Source: Oopsacas minuta (lineage: Eukaryota; Porifera; Hexactinellida; Lyssacinosida; Leucopsacidae). From it: 64,000 bases of DNA. The stretch is taken from positions 744,001 to 808,000 of the forward strand of contig JAKMXF010000110.1 in NCBI GenBank assembly GCA_024704765.1. Direction: 5' to 3'. Under the pieces are notes generated by a model. That model was not told where the DNA came from, ran no database searches, and saw only the letters and a list, made by a program, of their open reading frames with translations. Of this stretch, positions 42,172 to 53,488 are shown piece after piece. Position numbers and translations under genes: made by a program. Within the stretch, counting starts at the first letter, position 1; each line of letters starts with the position of its first letter.

Positions 42172-43370
42172 GCTATTTTATTAATTACAGAATGTTAGTG
42201 ACTCTTCTATTAGAGCTGATAACAGATTTTGTGTATAAACTCAAATTTACTATTTTAAAGGAGGAATCTCTCTAATCAGCAAATAATATATCAGTGATAA
42301 AATCAGGTAATTTAATTAAGCTTACAAGAGATAGCACCTATTGAGTAGTTGAAAATCCCATTTTATAAATATCTCAGCTTTTGAGTTGCACAATATGATT
42401 ATACCCAAATACTGGAGAGCTGGATTATTAAAGGATAATTCTGTTGTAGATTGGTATATGTAATGTCTGCTAAATCAGGTTGAATGCCATTGTGCAATCT
42501 CTGTTACTAGGCTGATACAATATAGAATTATCCCGTATGTATAATTCATGGTTAGTTGTGTAATATTATAAACCCCGTATGGATTACCAAACAAGGAAAT
42601 TGGGTAGACCTACATCTGTGAATTCCTAAGGTAGGTTAAGGTATCCAAGATCTGCTTGTGTTTTTATGAAATATTTGACACAATCTCACTTCCAAAGTTA
42701 CCTTCTTTACATTTTTCTGGTGAGATCGAAGTTCTGTCAGTTATTCATAAGAGTTCGCTGGCTTTTTTTGCCTCAAGAAATTAAAGCTGTACTATAATTA
42801 ATTACGTGAATGGAGGGTAGCACATGGGTACTGTTAACTGTTAATACTCACTGAACTATTTGTATTATCGTCATTATCCTAGTAACAGACTCTACTCTTA
42901 AGAATTTATCACCTTAACACCTTAACACCTTAACACCTAAACATATATACTCCTAATAAACAACTCATCTATCCACAATTGTAGATCAATCTTAATAGAA
43001 AATGGAGAATATTAATTAGCACTTAGTAAGCCGTGTAATGTATGCAATTTGAAAGAATAGGTCCATTAAGGTTTGCCAAGGGGTACTAGCCCCCTCATCC
43101 CCCTGTCTCCTATGTAACTGGTACTCCACCAGCACACCATCTCTGCTACAAACTACAGAGCTATCCCTGCAGGTATAGCTTAATTCTATTAACATTAACA
43201 AACGCCAGAGCATATGAATGTATTATGTCTGTATTGTACTGCCATTAGACATATACTACTGCATTAACGAATGGGCCTTATAGTCTTATGTCTGTGTTAT
43301 CTATAAATACTCACGCAGACCTGAGCTATGTAAGTAGAATAATCTGCAGACTACAGTTTGATACGAAAGA

Positions 43371-46300
43371 ATGAGTGATTATCGATTTGATTATGCGACT
43401 ATTCGCCCCTTCCCTCCTTCCACACCCTCTCACAGACTCCGAAGGACACAATCCCACATTCCAGGCGGTGTTAATAGTAACCAGAGAGCAACAACTTTCT
43501 ATAACACTTGTTATTCTAAGAATAGGCCCAAGGAGGGTCTCTTGCCCTCTCCGAGGTTAAACTTTAATCGTATGTATAATACTAATGCTCTGAGGATTCA
43601 CGGACCTCCTGGAGACATGGACAGGAGCAGGAGTCCTTCTCCTGCACCCCCAGTACATTTCACACCTCTACATCATACACACGATATGTCACTCCCTCTC
43701 AAGTAAGTTTACATTCTTTATTAGTAGCTAGGCAACCAAAAATATTCGTATTTGTATTTGTTTATAGCTTGGAAATCACATGATAACAAATAATTATTAA
43801 TTATCGCTAATCTAATTTAAAAACTGCTTTTCCCATCACTTTCTAATATTTAATTAATATATTACACCTCGTCTGTCTGTAAAGTCTATTGTTACATTTA
43901 ATACACTAAACTAGCGTTTTAACGAAGTGTTAGGGCCTCACCCAGGTTTCATTTCCTTGTATAATCTGGATAAGGAATCACTTTGGTTTTGACAGAAGTT
44001 TACTGGGAGATACAATAGGATTCGTATTTGCCTATTAGCCACAAACTTCAAGTCCCAAGTATGTATTTTGCTTTAGTTATATTCACAACTTTGCATTTTA
44101 TCAGCTGTTTGCAACCAAATTAGTTAACAATCAACCTCCCCTGAATTTACAATATATACATAAGCACTTTCACACTTCTAAAATTCCCTCAACAAACCTA
44201 ATAACATCCCGCCCTATATTAATTATAATTAATTACTTTAGAAGCAGTTTATATTTTGCAAGGTAAGCTATTCCTAGACAATCGTCTGTCGTATTATTAG
44301 CATAACCACATGCTTAGATATTAGACATACCATTGCCCAATATATGTAACTATGAGGCTCTAGACTCTGGTATTTATCACTGATTGCCCTACACATTATT
44401 CCTACTAATATATGTAGAACTCATATTCAGTGAGAAGACACTTGTTAATAGCAGTGATAACTAAAACCGGTTTATTATAACCGTCGAGACCTGTACAGTA
44501 ATTTGAGTTTGTACTAACTGAAGTAAGTCATAGAATCTCGTTAACACAAACTTCTGAATAAGACAAGCATTTACACAAAATCAGGTGTCTACCATGGTTA
44601 TTCAATCGGTATTACTCTGGATAAACCGAACATATTTTGAACTTCCGCTGGTGTTTGTATTTACAGGTTACACTGTATTCTCATGATAACCAGCTCAATA
44701 ATTTCCTTCAAGTATTAGCAAAGGAATTCGTGCTGGGTACACTTGCAAATAGGCGAACTATATTCAGAACGTAGAACAAGTAATAATTTCCTATAAGATA
44801 GGTCCATTTACAGTTCCTCTACCCCCCATTAATGCCCCAGTATAATCTGATGTCTAGTATCCATTTCCTATACTACCACTGGTAATAGAAATATCTTGCA
44901 AGCTTATTCGACTCAAAATTCTAGTTTCACTGTTTAGGAATTGTTTATTGATTTAAAAATTTTATTGACATTTACATTATATGCACCCATAATATTTTCA
45001 CACCTTTTTATGCAAGATATCTTTTAACTTTTTGATAATTCACATTCCAAATGTATTTGTATTATGTTAGATGGAAACCAAGGTATGTGTCCTGTTGTTG
45101 TTGTGCTGATAGGAAAGGAGACATCTGATTGGTTCCGCTTGTGTCTCCTAAGTATAAATAGTCGTTTGTTAGGCTTATAATATTATCACATGGATCTTAC
45201 TAATCTTATCTCTAGGCGAGATGCCACACAGACCACTCCCTGTGCCACTACTAATGTCACGACAGCTAGTTCGATTCCATCGAAAAGTTTTCACACTCAG
45301 CTGGTGTTTCCTTCAAATGTGAATTTCCCGGTTGTGTGCAGTCTCGTCCCGGCTGTGCACCCTCTCGCCTTCACGACCCCCTGTCCAGACACCCAGGGGG
45401 ACCCCCATTCAGCGACTGGCCGGCGGTCCGTTGTCTCCGAAAAGCTGTCTCAGAAGGGATTATCGAAAAGTCTTATTCCAGAATTCAGAGACGGGTCTCA
45501 CTCTCCAGAACCAAGTTTACATCTCATTCCTTCTTCCAGCTCCAACGAGCTAAAGTGAGTATTTCCAGAATTTGTGTATACTTCATTTTATTTTTATGTG
45601 ATAGACTGCTGAATGCTAATTCCGTAAATTCTATACATGCTGACATACTGCTACACATACACACTACAGGATATAGGATTATACCCATAGAGTAGAGTAA
45701 GTCCCTTATGACTGATATGGGGCTGTTATGTGACATATATTAATCTTATAACAATGTGTGAATGTGTTACTGTTATTAGGAGAGGTTACAGATCTCACTG
45801 TACAGGAGATTCAGACTATGAAAGCTGTTCCTCTAGTTCAAACACAGGACTACACTCTCCTATGGATACTCATAATGATATGGATTCATATCCTCCCTCT
45901 GTTGTGTCTGGATCTGAGCGGTCCTCTGGTTGTTCCTCTCCCTCTCTTAGTGATTCAGATTCTGCTCCCAATGCTCCTACTCGTAATCAAGACTCTAACA
46001 GGTACCCTTGTTATTCATACTGTGATTTTCACTTATCGGCCTTGGTTGCAAGGGAAATTCGTCCAAAATATGATTAATAGCATTTAATACATTATTTCTT
46101 ATTTCAGATCTTTTCGATATAAGACAGATTCTGAGCACTTCTTCGCTTCTTCATCCTCTCTCTCCTCCTCAATCTCCTCCTCTCCTGAGCCTACAGAATA
46201 TCCAAAAGAAGATGTGTTATTTATTGACAACAATAAACTGCCTAACACTCCACACAGACCATCTCCCGTTACTACATCCAGTTCATCTCATGTGTACCAG

Positions 46301-48425
46301 CTGCCTGGGGGACAACTCTCCCAATCTCTCCAGAGACACTCCGCCCCCCTGCCTGTCCAGCAGTACAGCAAGAGTGCTTTCTATCCTCACGAGACAAGTA
46401 GACACAGTTATTCACACCCTCATACCAATAGTGAGTTATTTGTTTGTTGCTCGTATGATAATTTAATTGTGTGTCTTCTACAGCTGCTTATAGACATAAC
46501 AACAGCCATCAGAAGCGTAGATCAGTAACTAACAACAGAAACTATCACTATAATTACTTCCCTCAGAGAGATACTAACTCCTGTTTCTTCAATCTATCCA
46601 TGGAGATGTGGAAGAATAGTGCGGAATGTAAGCAAGATGATTCTGTCATAATAGCTAAGAGTAATTACTGTGAGAAGTTAACTGCTTGTATAGAAGAATT
46701 ATTTCACGGTAATTTACCTATACCCACTTATATCCAAGTGTTAAACTGTACAAATATGGTCCCAAGCAGTCCAAATACCTTATATTTTCATCTGTCATAT
46801 CGAAGTAATTATCACGGTCCCTTCAGCTTGGTGTTGACTTTATGTTACAGTGGTGCTACTCGTAATCACCCAAACAGGAATTATTCATTCACTTAAGAAC
46901 TAATAAACACGTAAACAAGTTCTAATAAACAAAAATATAAGTTAGGATAACAATGCTGACGACAACTAACTGTAAGCTGAATATATAAATATGATAATAA
47001 TATCCTAAACAAGTAATCATAAGACTGTATTGAGTCTGTTTGTGTCTGTGTGTGTCTTAATTAATTATAACAAGCAATACTGCTTATATACATTATTATA
47101 TATTTATCATACAGGAGTACAATTCTGCATCGTTGGATCCTCAATGAATGGGTTCTCTACTTCAGATTGTGACCTAGACCTTTGTGTGATGACGCCTAAT
47201 CACCCTGTAAGTTATATCATAGCTTTGTCTACTTTTATTAGATTTATTTATTATTATTATTATCTATAGACTCCGACTAGACAGGACGTAGTGGATAAGT
47301 TGTGTCAGGTATCTTACAGACTCAGAGAGAACAAGATAGGACAAGCTCATCAAGTTATATCCGCTAAAACTCCTATCATCAAGTTTACTGATCCAGAGAA
47401 TGGATTTGAGGTTGATATCTCTATCAACAACCAGCACGTAAGTTCTAATATTAAATCTTAGAAATACCTATTGTCCTGAATAGTAACCAAGGTGTTGAGC
47501 GAGGATATAACATATACCTTCATGCTACCATTCTAATTACTATTCTCCCCTATTTAGGGAATAAGGAACACTAATCTTCTACACACATACTCAGAACGTA
47601 AGTATTATAATATACACATTCCATTGTATAATATCCGTATCTAACGTATTTTCTATAGTGGATAACAGAGTGAGACCTCTTATAGTCCTCATAAAGCAGT
47701 GGGCCAAGAGACAACAGATAGCTAATGCCCGTTTGGGTACTCTCTCTAGCTATTCTCTTACACTTATGGTTATATTCTATCTTCAGTCTGGATGTAGTCC
47801 TGCCGTCCTACCATCTCTACAGGAGCTGTCACCCGTAAGTACCATTCCTGTATACCCTTGTTGTAGCTAGGATACTGTTTATATGTGTGGTATGTAGGAA
47901 TACTTTGATAATTGGGAGATATACCCTCCAGACCACCTGGACACTAATCAAATTAAGTGGGTGCCTAACAATCATCAGAATCTGGCTGACCTCCTTCTGG
48001 GGTTCTTTAAATTTTATACAGAATTCAAGTAAGTTATTATTATTATTATTATTTGCATTCCATTAATCCTCCTCTGTATCCATAGTTACCAAAATGTGAT
48101 GTCAATACGTACAGCCTCTATAATACAACCTTCATATGATCAGCTGGGATTTATTAGGATAGAAGAGCCTTATACTAGAGAGAATGTAGCTCATTCAGTG
48201 TCCAGACCCTGGTGCTTCACTTCTATTAAATCTCATTTACATAACGTAAGTTATACAATACAGTTATATAGAAGCTTACTGTGATAATTACTTCGATATT
48301 AACTAACACCTCCTTAGGCATATATGGTGCTATACTCCTCTGACGTATCATCTATCGAAGCCTTGTACAGTAACAGACCTATCCCCACAATTCCCTCTAG
48401 CTACTCTCAGAATTATTATCTATAG
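43371..48425 (+). CDS. TENT2: GLD2-type cytoplasmic poly(A) polymerase
   Basis: Twelve plus-strand exons with consistent phases: 43371-43702, 45216-45554, 45780-46001, 46108-46430, 46484-46708, 47115-47206, 47270-47437, 47558-47597, 47659-47834, 47898-48028, 48086-48245 and 48318-48425. The first 360 or so residues are disordered and serine-rich (SCSSSSNTGLHSPMD). The nucleotidyltransferase core follows: FCIVGSSMNGFSTSDCDLDL with the G-S and Asp-x-Asp metal ligands. The third carboxylate is in GFEVDISINNQHGIRNTNLL. The central and PAP-associated region reads NRVRPLIVLIKQWA, GTLSSYSLTLMVIFYLQ, NLADLLLGFFKFY and EEPYTRENVA. GLD2 extends poly(A) tails of stored mRNAs and miRNAs with an RNA-binding partner; it has no RNA-binding domain of its own, as here. 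A start in exon 2 (ATG 45190) is an alternative. Confidence 0.93.
43703..45215. other. First intron of GLD2
   Basis: This is a 1.5-kb intron, long for this region. Repeat motif C (ATATTTTCACACCTTTTTAT) is at about 44992 and a repeat I-like segment at about 44500-44670. No nested gene seen. Confidence 0.45.
46716..46862. repeat. Dispersed repeat A, degenerate copy in a GLD2 intron
   Basis: CCACTTATATCCAAGTGTTA, then TACAAATATGGTCCCAAGC, TATCGAAGTAATTATCACGG and CCCTTCAGCTTGGTGTTGAC follow the order of the other copies. Confidence 0.55.
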
Positions 48426-48893
48426 ACCTTCAACTTCACTTCATAGATCAATCTCGAATTCTGACACAATTTTTACAATCACAATGACTATCAATTGATA
48501 TTAGTAGACATAATCAGTCATGTCAGGTGACTCGAGGAAAACACAGAAAAAATATAAAAAAATAAAACAAACAGAAAAAATATAAAAAACTATTATTGTA
48601 TAAAAATGTGTTCTGATATCCTGCTAGTATTTTTAATCGTATTTATTCGGTAGGATTATGTTAATTAGAAGCTGCTTAATTCTCACGATGTACAAATCAT
48701 GAACTGTTACTCTAAACCAACAATAAACTCTCTTTTCACACCTTTCTTTATATATTAATAAAGGGCAGGGATAGACACCTTATGGAGATATGAGTGTACT
48801 TACCAAACCTCCAAGGTGGAAATCTGTAATCTCAGCAAATTAGATTATTAATTGGGTTAAATACAGCTCTAATTACATTATTTATAACAGCTA

Positions 48894-49415
48894 ATGGCTA
48901 GCGGACAGTCAGAAGATCTCAGTTCTCGTCTCCTTAGAGAATCACAGGACCACATAGAGTCTGTTAAGGCAGGAGCTACACGCAAGAAAGGGAGAGGATT
49001 CACGGGGGAGTATAGCCGATACTCAGGACCAGGGGATTCAGACAGAAGGAGCGGAGGATCAGGGCCTATCCCAGAGCATAGCATAGAGGGGTGGATCGTA
49101 TTTGTAACGGGTATACACGAAGAGGCAGGAGAAGAGGACTTGTATGATGTATTCGGGGAGCAGGGTGTAGTTAAGAATCTCCATCTTAACATGGATAGAA
49201 GGACAGGCTTCATTAAAGGGTATGCTATGGTCCAATACGAGACGTTTGTAGAGGCAGAAAGTGCTATAGCTAATCTAGACAGGAGTGAGCTACACGGTAA
49301 GGAGATTAGAGTATCGTGGGCATTTGTTAAACCTCCTCAATCCTCTCATAGGTCAGATACTGCTAGGAATATTATCCGTAGTTCTAGACGTGTTATGCAA
49401 GATGATGAGTTCTAA
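48894..49415 (+). CDS. RBM8A: RBM8A / Y14, exon junction complex RNA-binding protein
   Basis: Single exon, 173 residues (human protein 174), starting MASGQSEDLSSRLLRESQD. The RRM spans about 68-148 with RNP2 IVFVTGI and RNP1 KGYAMVQY. The preceding PEHSIEGWIVFVTGIHEEA and following HGKEIRVSWAFVKPP are family hallmarks. The C-terminus is arginine/serine-rich (RNIIRSSRRVMQDDEF). Y14 forms a stable dimer with MAGO and marks spliced mRNA upstream of exon junctions for export and nonsense-mediated decay. It is intronless in a region of intron-rich genes; this may be a retrocopy or simple intron loss. Upstream, 48426-48893 contains a motif C-like CTTTTCACACCTTTC and AAAAATATAAAAA tracts but no gene. 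Confidence 0.95.
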   Translation: MASGQSEDLSSRLLRESQDHIESVKAGATRKKGRGFTGEYSRYSGPGDSDRRSGGSGPIPEHSIEGWIVFVTGIHEEAGEEDLYDVFGEQGVVKNLHLNMDRRTGFIKGYAMVQYETFVEAESAIANLDRSELHGKEIRVSWAFVKPPQSSHRSDTARNIIRSSRRVMQDDEF

Positions 49416-49449
49416 TTTGTTGTTGTTGACTTCATTATAATAGGATTAA

Positions 49450-49512
49450 TGTCTGTGTATTAAATATCAAGGGACCGTGATAATTAATTCGATATAACAG
49501 GTGTTAACTTTA
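49450..49512. repeat. Fragment of repeat A downstream of RBM8A
   Basis: AAGGGACCGTGATAATTAAT and CGATATAACAGGTGTTAACT look like the 3' half of repeat A in the same orientation. It is degenerate. Confidence 0.4.
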
Positions 49513-49694
49513 TTGCCAGTACAGGCTCCTTAATAGGTTCCTCTGTGGACAGTTCATGTACCATTTGTACCAGGCCTGTATCTCCAGCTGATTACATATT
49601 CCCTAATAGAACTAGAACTATAAAGTGCATATTTAATCTATAGTTCCATATTAAGTACAATTTATCTCATAACATTGGATGTAAGATATTATTA

Positions 49695-50593
49695 TTAAAC
49701 TGAAAATTTTATTAGTACTGATTTTTTGTTGTTGTTTACTGCTTGGGTTTGAGAGTCCATATCTGTCTTGTCAATAGAGTAACTACCTTTAGGTAAGCTA
49801 ACTGTTATCTGAGCCTATAAGTAAATGATAAATATGACAAAGCAGGACAGAGGGCTAACATAACCTAGCTCCTCGCCTCTGTGACATCCAAGGCTGTGCG
49901 GGTAAGTGAGGGGTATTCTCTATTACAAACAATATAATAACTTACTGTGTTGTTTCGATGAGAGGATATACATATCTGCGGAGTATGATATCTCCTATAG
50001 TGTATTGAGTCTGTAGCTGATACTGGGGAGGAAGGAGCTGATCTCATTTTAGAAGTGTGGTAGCTCTAGAAATGTAGATATAATAGTAGCGGGGGTGATT
50101 ATTTATATTTTAAAATAATATATAACACATACTACAAATCATGAATCATAGCATTCTATACATGAATATATTCACCAACTCCCATAATGTGCTTCTGTGA
50201 CGTGTTATGTCCAAGTTACCATGGTTACCTCGTTGGCATTTGCTACAACCCCTCGGAGGAAGGAATGGCTATTACCCAATTATACCATGGATATATAACT
50301 CACTTTACAACACTGTGTTGTAGCTCCCAGCAGCTGAACTATATTATTTAAAGCTTCTTGATGTGTCATGATTACGTCATCCTAAGACACCTATAAATAA
50401 CAGAATCTGATTGGTTGTTATATGTATAACTAACACTTAGTGGATCTTCTGAAACAACTGATATATCTGGCCAATCAACTTTCCGTTTTATACTCCGATT
50501 ATAAGTGTCAACAGCTTGTTTAGTGGAGCGACACAATGAGCATTTTGTCCAGTCATATCCATACGTGTGAAAGTGTGCTAACTCCTGAGACAT
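49695..50593 (-). CDS. Unrecognised four-exon small gene with a CxxC motif
   Basis: A chain of four minus-strand exons, all joined in phase 0, can be drawn: 50593-50435, 50381-50304, 50065-49946 and 49814-49695, giving about 158 residues. Donors are GTTAGT, GTGAGT and GTAAGT; acceptors end in TTAG, CTAG and ATAG. Exon 1 begins MSQELAHFHTYGYDWTKCSL with KCSLCRS. Exon 2 contains MTHQEALNNIVQLL, exon 3 is serine-rich (MRSAPSSPVSATDS), and exon 4 is AQITVSLPKGSYSIDK. I recognise no family. The uniform phase and good sites support it, but the lack of homology leaves doubt. Confidence 0.45.
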
Positions 50594-50714
50594 TCCTATA
50601 TTCCTAATGGTAACTAGGGTTGCTATATTAATATTAATAATCACTTTAAAACAGGAATGTATAATGTGATTAGATTATCCATGGTTCAATAGTGCGATAA
50701 GCTAAGTGAATATT

Positions 50715-51196
50715 TCATAATTTTATGGTTGCTATGTAATCGCTTTTGGAATGCTTGGAATGCATAATATATGCAAAAGTAGGTTTCATATATCCAGCTG
50801 TTATCTGCTTTGAGTTTTTAACATCATTCCTTCTTTGTTCTATTTTTAGATTCTCAGAGGTATGAATTTCAGTTAGGTCAGTCAGTTCCAAACTAGGTGA
50901 TGGAAATCCTATAAATATCATTAATCAGATGTATATATTCATATTTTAACACCTTCCTTACCTGGGAATTCTTTATCCTGATCTGGAACTATCTTATCCA
51001 TGGTTCTTGTAATAGGTTTAGTGAACATAATAGCTGGAGGAGAGTATAATGTGTCCGTAGTTTCTAGTTGTTCTCTATGGAATGTTATCTTCTCTACCAG
51101 TCCCCTTAGGTGTTCTAGAGACATTCCCTTGTGATGTCTACACCGCAATGGAATGTTATACCTATGATAATACCAACGAATAAGCCCCTTCCCCAT
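50715..51196 (-). CDS. Unrecognised two-exon small protein
   Basis: Exons 51196-50962 and 50908-50715 join in phase 1 across a 53-base intron (GTAAGG ... TTTATAG) and give about 142 residues. The start MGKGLIRWYYHRYNIPLRCR is basic with aromatic residues, as in a mitochondrial presequence, followed by HLRGLVEKITFHREQLETT and, after the junction, SENLKIEQRRNDVKNSKQ. A mitochondrial ribosomal or assembly protein is possible but not shown. The start codon lies only about 55 bases downstream of the TIM21-like stop codon, very tight spacing. Confidence 0.45.
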
Positions 51197-51251
51197 TATA
51201 CGCGCCAATTAATAATATAACAGCTGTTTAATATCACATAACATTGCTACA

Positions 51252-52160
51252 TTATCGTAATCGTGTGTATCCTTGGAATATAATGTCAGCTGGGTTTCCT
51301 GATATGATTAATCTCTCTCCGTTCCTGAAATCTACTGCTAGAGATGAGTATTGATCTCTCCTTCCCTTTCCCCCGTATAGAGGTCTTCTGTCCACCTGTA
51401 GACTAACCATACCGGTAGACTTGTCTCCCAAGACCTGGAACATAACCTGGAGGTTCTTAGGCCTCATTACTAACGGCCATCTTGGTATCCATCTAAAATA
51501 ATATGTACCTCATTCAAACAGGGGACTGACCACAAAGGTGTTACAATTAGTCAGCTGATTGGTACAAATAGGACAGTTTTGTGTATTAGCTTTTCTATGT
51601 TCGAGGAAAGGTTATCTGTTAGGCCTAATGAAAGTCACCTTTTTGGAATGAGGGTATGGGGTTTTTGTATTACAAAAAACTGTACTATAGTTGAACTATA
51701 TATAAGGAATCTGATATTCAAAATGGAATAACATCAACTATCCATGGTACATTCCTCACCTATCTCTGGTAACTGGGGTCTGTAGCTTAGCTCCTCCTCC
51801 ATACGCATATGCTTTGAACTGTCCAGTCCTCAAAGTTGTACCCACGTGTACCTTGACCTCGGGATTAGCTCGTAACAGGACCATCACCTCAGATACGACC
51901 CTTTCCGCAGAGGGTAGTGTGAACAGCCTGTATACCCTCCCTGTGAGTCCTACCCCTATAGCTGTGCCTACACCTCCGAGGTATATCCCTATCTTAGCAG
52001 AGTCCCAGTGAGTGAGACGAGAGAAGAACTTGCTGGACCTGTATACCCCATAGGATAGGGTACCTAGTCCTAGACCAACTACCCCCAGGAATGCTGCTCC
52101 CCTTCTTGATACAGCTACCTTCTTCAATGATACGGACAGTTTGTTAATTAGTCCTGACAT
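51252..52160 (-). CDS. TIM21/COA1-like mitochondrial membrane protein
   Basis: Two minus-strand exons, 52160-51760 and 51492-51252, join in phase 2 and encode about 213 residues. The N-terminus is basic (MSGLINKLSVSLKKVAVSRR). Two hydrophobic segments follow, AFLGVVGLGLGTLSYGVY and IGIYLGGVGTAIGVGL. A soluble domain then reads SAERVVSEVMVLLRANPEVK, HVGTTLRTGQFKAYAYGGG and RPKNLQVMFQVLGDKSTG. The pattern of a membrane anchor and a small alpha/beta domain with xxLG-xx-ikgy motifs fits the TIM21/COA1 superfamily, which acts at the inner membrane in presequence import or respiratory-chain assembly. The assignment is by pattern and moderate. Confidence 0.55.
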
Positions 52161-52187
52161 ATATCTAACTCATTAATAGATGCTTGG

Positions 52188-52302
52188 ATATAAGCACCAG
52201 TTTCTGGAATACGATTCTCGCATATTCCTGTATATTTATACCGGTTACAGGAACATGTATTGTACTCCCAATGGTGATCTTATTAGCCGGTATACACTGT
52301 AC
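52188..52302. repeat. Dispersed repeat B copy
   Basis: AAGCACCAGTTTCTGGAATA, CGATTCTCGCATATTCCTGT, TATACCGGTTACAGGAACAT and AGCCGGTATACACTG match the family, with mutations in the right arm. Confidence 0.7.
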
Positions 52303-52358
52303 AAGTGTTACATACATATTACAACAATAAAATAATCTTTGGAATTTGAAATAATTTC

Positions 52359-52363
52359 AAAAA
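52359..52363 (-). terminator. Pol III terminator of tRNA-Sec
   Basis: A run of five T on the minus strand lies one base after the last tRNA nucleotide, the usual RNA polymerase III stop. Confidence 0.7.
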
Positions 52364-52364
52364 G

Positions 52365-52451
52365 CGCCCGAAAGGTGGAATCGAACCACTCTGTCGCTAG
52401 ACAGCTACAGGTTTGAAGCCTGCACACCACACCAGTGAAGCTCATTCAGGC
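52365..52451 (-). tRNA. trnSec: Selenocysteine tRNA, anticodon TCA
   Basis: The 87-base gene reads GCCTGAATGAGCTTCACTGG at its 5' end, has the anticodon loop GCAGGCTTCAAACCTGT (anticodon TCA), the long variable arm GCTGTCTAGCGACAGAG and the T arm GTGGTTCGATTCCACCTTTC, ending CGGGCG. Length, the extended acceptor stem, the long D stem and the variable arm are those of animal tRNA-Sec, and large parts are identical to the vertebrate gene. The tRNA is charged with serine, converted to selenocysteine and inserted at UGA with a SECIS element. It has no intron. Confidence 0.96.
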
Positions 52452-52473
52452 AATTATTGTACTCTCTAAGAAC

Positions 52474-52481
52474 TATTTATA
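52474..52481 (-). promoter_or_regulatory. TATA box of the tRNA-Sec gene
   Basis: TATAAATA lies 23-30 bases upstream of the tRNA 5' end on the minus strand. Animal tRNA-Sec genes are transcribed from a gene-external type 3 pol III promoter with a TATA box near this position and a PSE further up. I cannot identify the PSE with confidence. Confidence 0.65.
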
Positions 52482-52559
52482 CTCCATATCTCTATGTCTG
52501 ATTGATATATGGGTTGGTTAGAATAATTACTGATATAGTATAACCGCCACTTCTGGTAA

Positions 52560-52640
52560 TTGAGTGAAAATGAATAGAGCGAATTCCTAGTCTCATACAA
52601 ATGAGCCTCCATACACGAGGTAGCATTTTTCGGCTGTACA
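52560..52640. repeat. Dispersed repeat H, copy 2
   Basis: It matches 41650-41755 in the same orientation (AATAGAGCGAATTCCTAGTC, CAAATGAGCCTCCATACACG). Confidence 0.6.
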
Positions 52641-53488
52641 CACCACCCACCGGCTCCCTAAGGCTACATACACAACATATGAACATAGTATACACGTCAT
52701 TGTATAGGTAACCCTTGAATAGTTTCTATAAGATATCATACGAACTTTGGAGAAATCAGAAATACTGTTCTCATCCTAGCCCTGAGTACAATAACATACC
52801 AATGAGGGAATACATCACTAAGGTATAGCTATCAGTAATGTTATGATATAAATCATCTGCTGGCTGTCATATAAATGCATTAATTAACAACATCTCCTGT
52901 TATAGAATTAGGGATTTTAAATCCTGGAAGATATTCCTTTGTCAGAGAATTGATATCTCCCATCTGTATGAAGATCTTTAAATACAGCATTTCCAGATTA
53001 TATGCATTCTTATAGCTCAGTGGTAAGGCTCTTGGGTAATCCAAGGGAGAAAAGGCTTAGGAAAGGCTTTCCTAATGCCTCGTATGGTTTATAAAACTCA
53101 CCATAATAGTCGGTGAGAGCAAATTACAAGTTATTAATTTGCTATTCCTTACCAAAATGAAGTATAATTTAATAAAAAGATTCGTAAACGAATTATTAAT
53201 CGCTTACTGGTCTATAATTACATTACGTGGCAGTAATTAGCACATTTCTAGATAGAACAATTAGCGACCAATATCGGTTATTCATATTCATAACTCGTTT
53301 CCATAGCAACTAAAACGATCATTAGATTAGTAGTAAATAATGTATGTATTCATTGAATAATTATTGGTTGCTATGGTGCTATATTATGGAATGTAGCATG
53401 TCTGTACAGATGGCTTAATATTGTGTCTATAGATATTTTGATAATTTATTCAGAAGATAAGAACATAATTATTACAGGGAGACAGGGG
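52641..53488. other. Intergenic stretch with a tRNA-like A box
   Basis: At about 53011-53030 the text TTATAGCTCAGTGGTAAGGC looks like a tRNA D-arm/A box, but no T-arm/B box or acceptor stem follows, so a tRNA relic or SINE head is possible. No protein gene seen. Confidence 0.35.

Larger units (their letters stand above)
40782..43370. other. 2.6-kb intergenic stretch with repeats
   Basis: I find no supported gene. Contents are a (GT)n tract at about 40889-40910, then TTTATTTG repeats. A pair of TATCGTCCTGACTAGC blocks lies about 50 bases apart near 41475-41545. Repeat H is at about 41650-41755 and repeat B at 42063-42171. CACCTTAACACCTTAACACC sits near 42910. A 65-codon minus frame at 43213 is unsupported. 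Confidence 0.5.

Noticed and set aside
43016-43213. 65-codon minus frame upstream of GLD2
   Set aside because: No motif or splice evidence.
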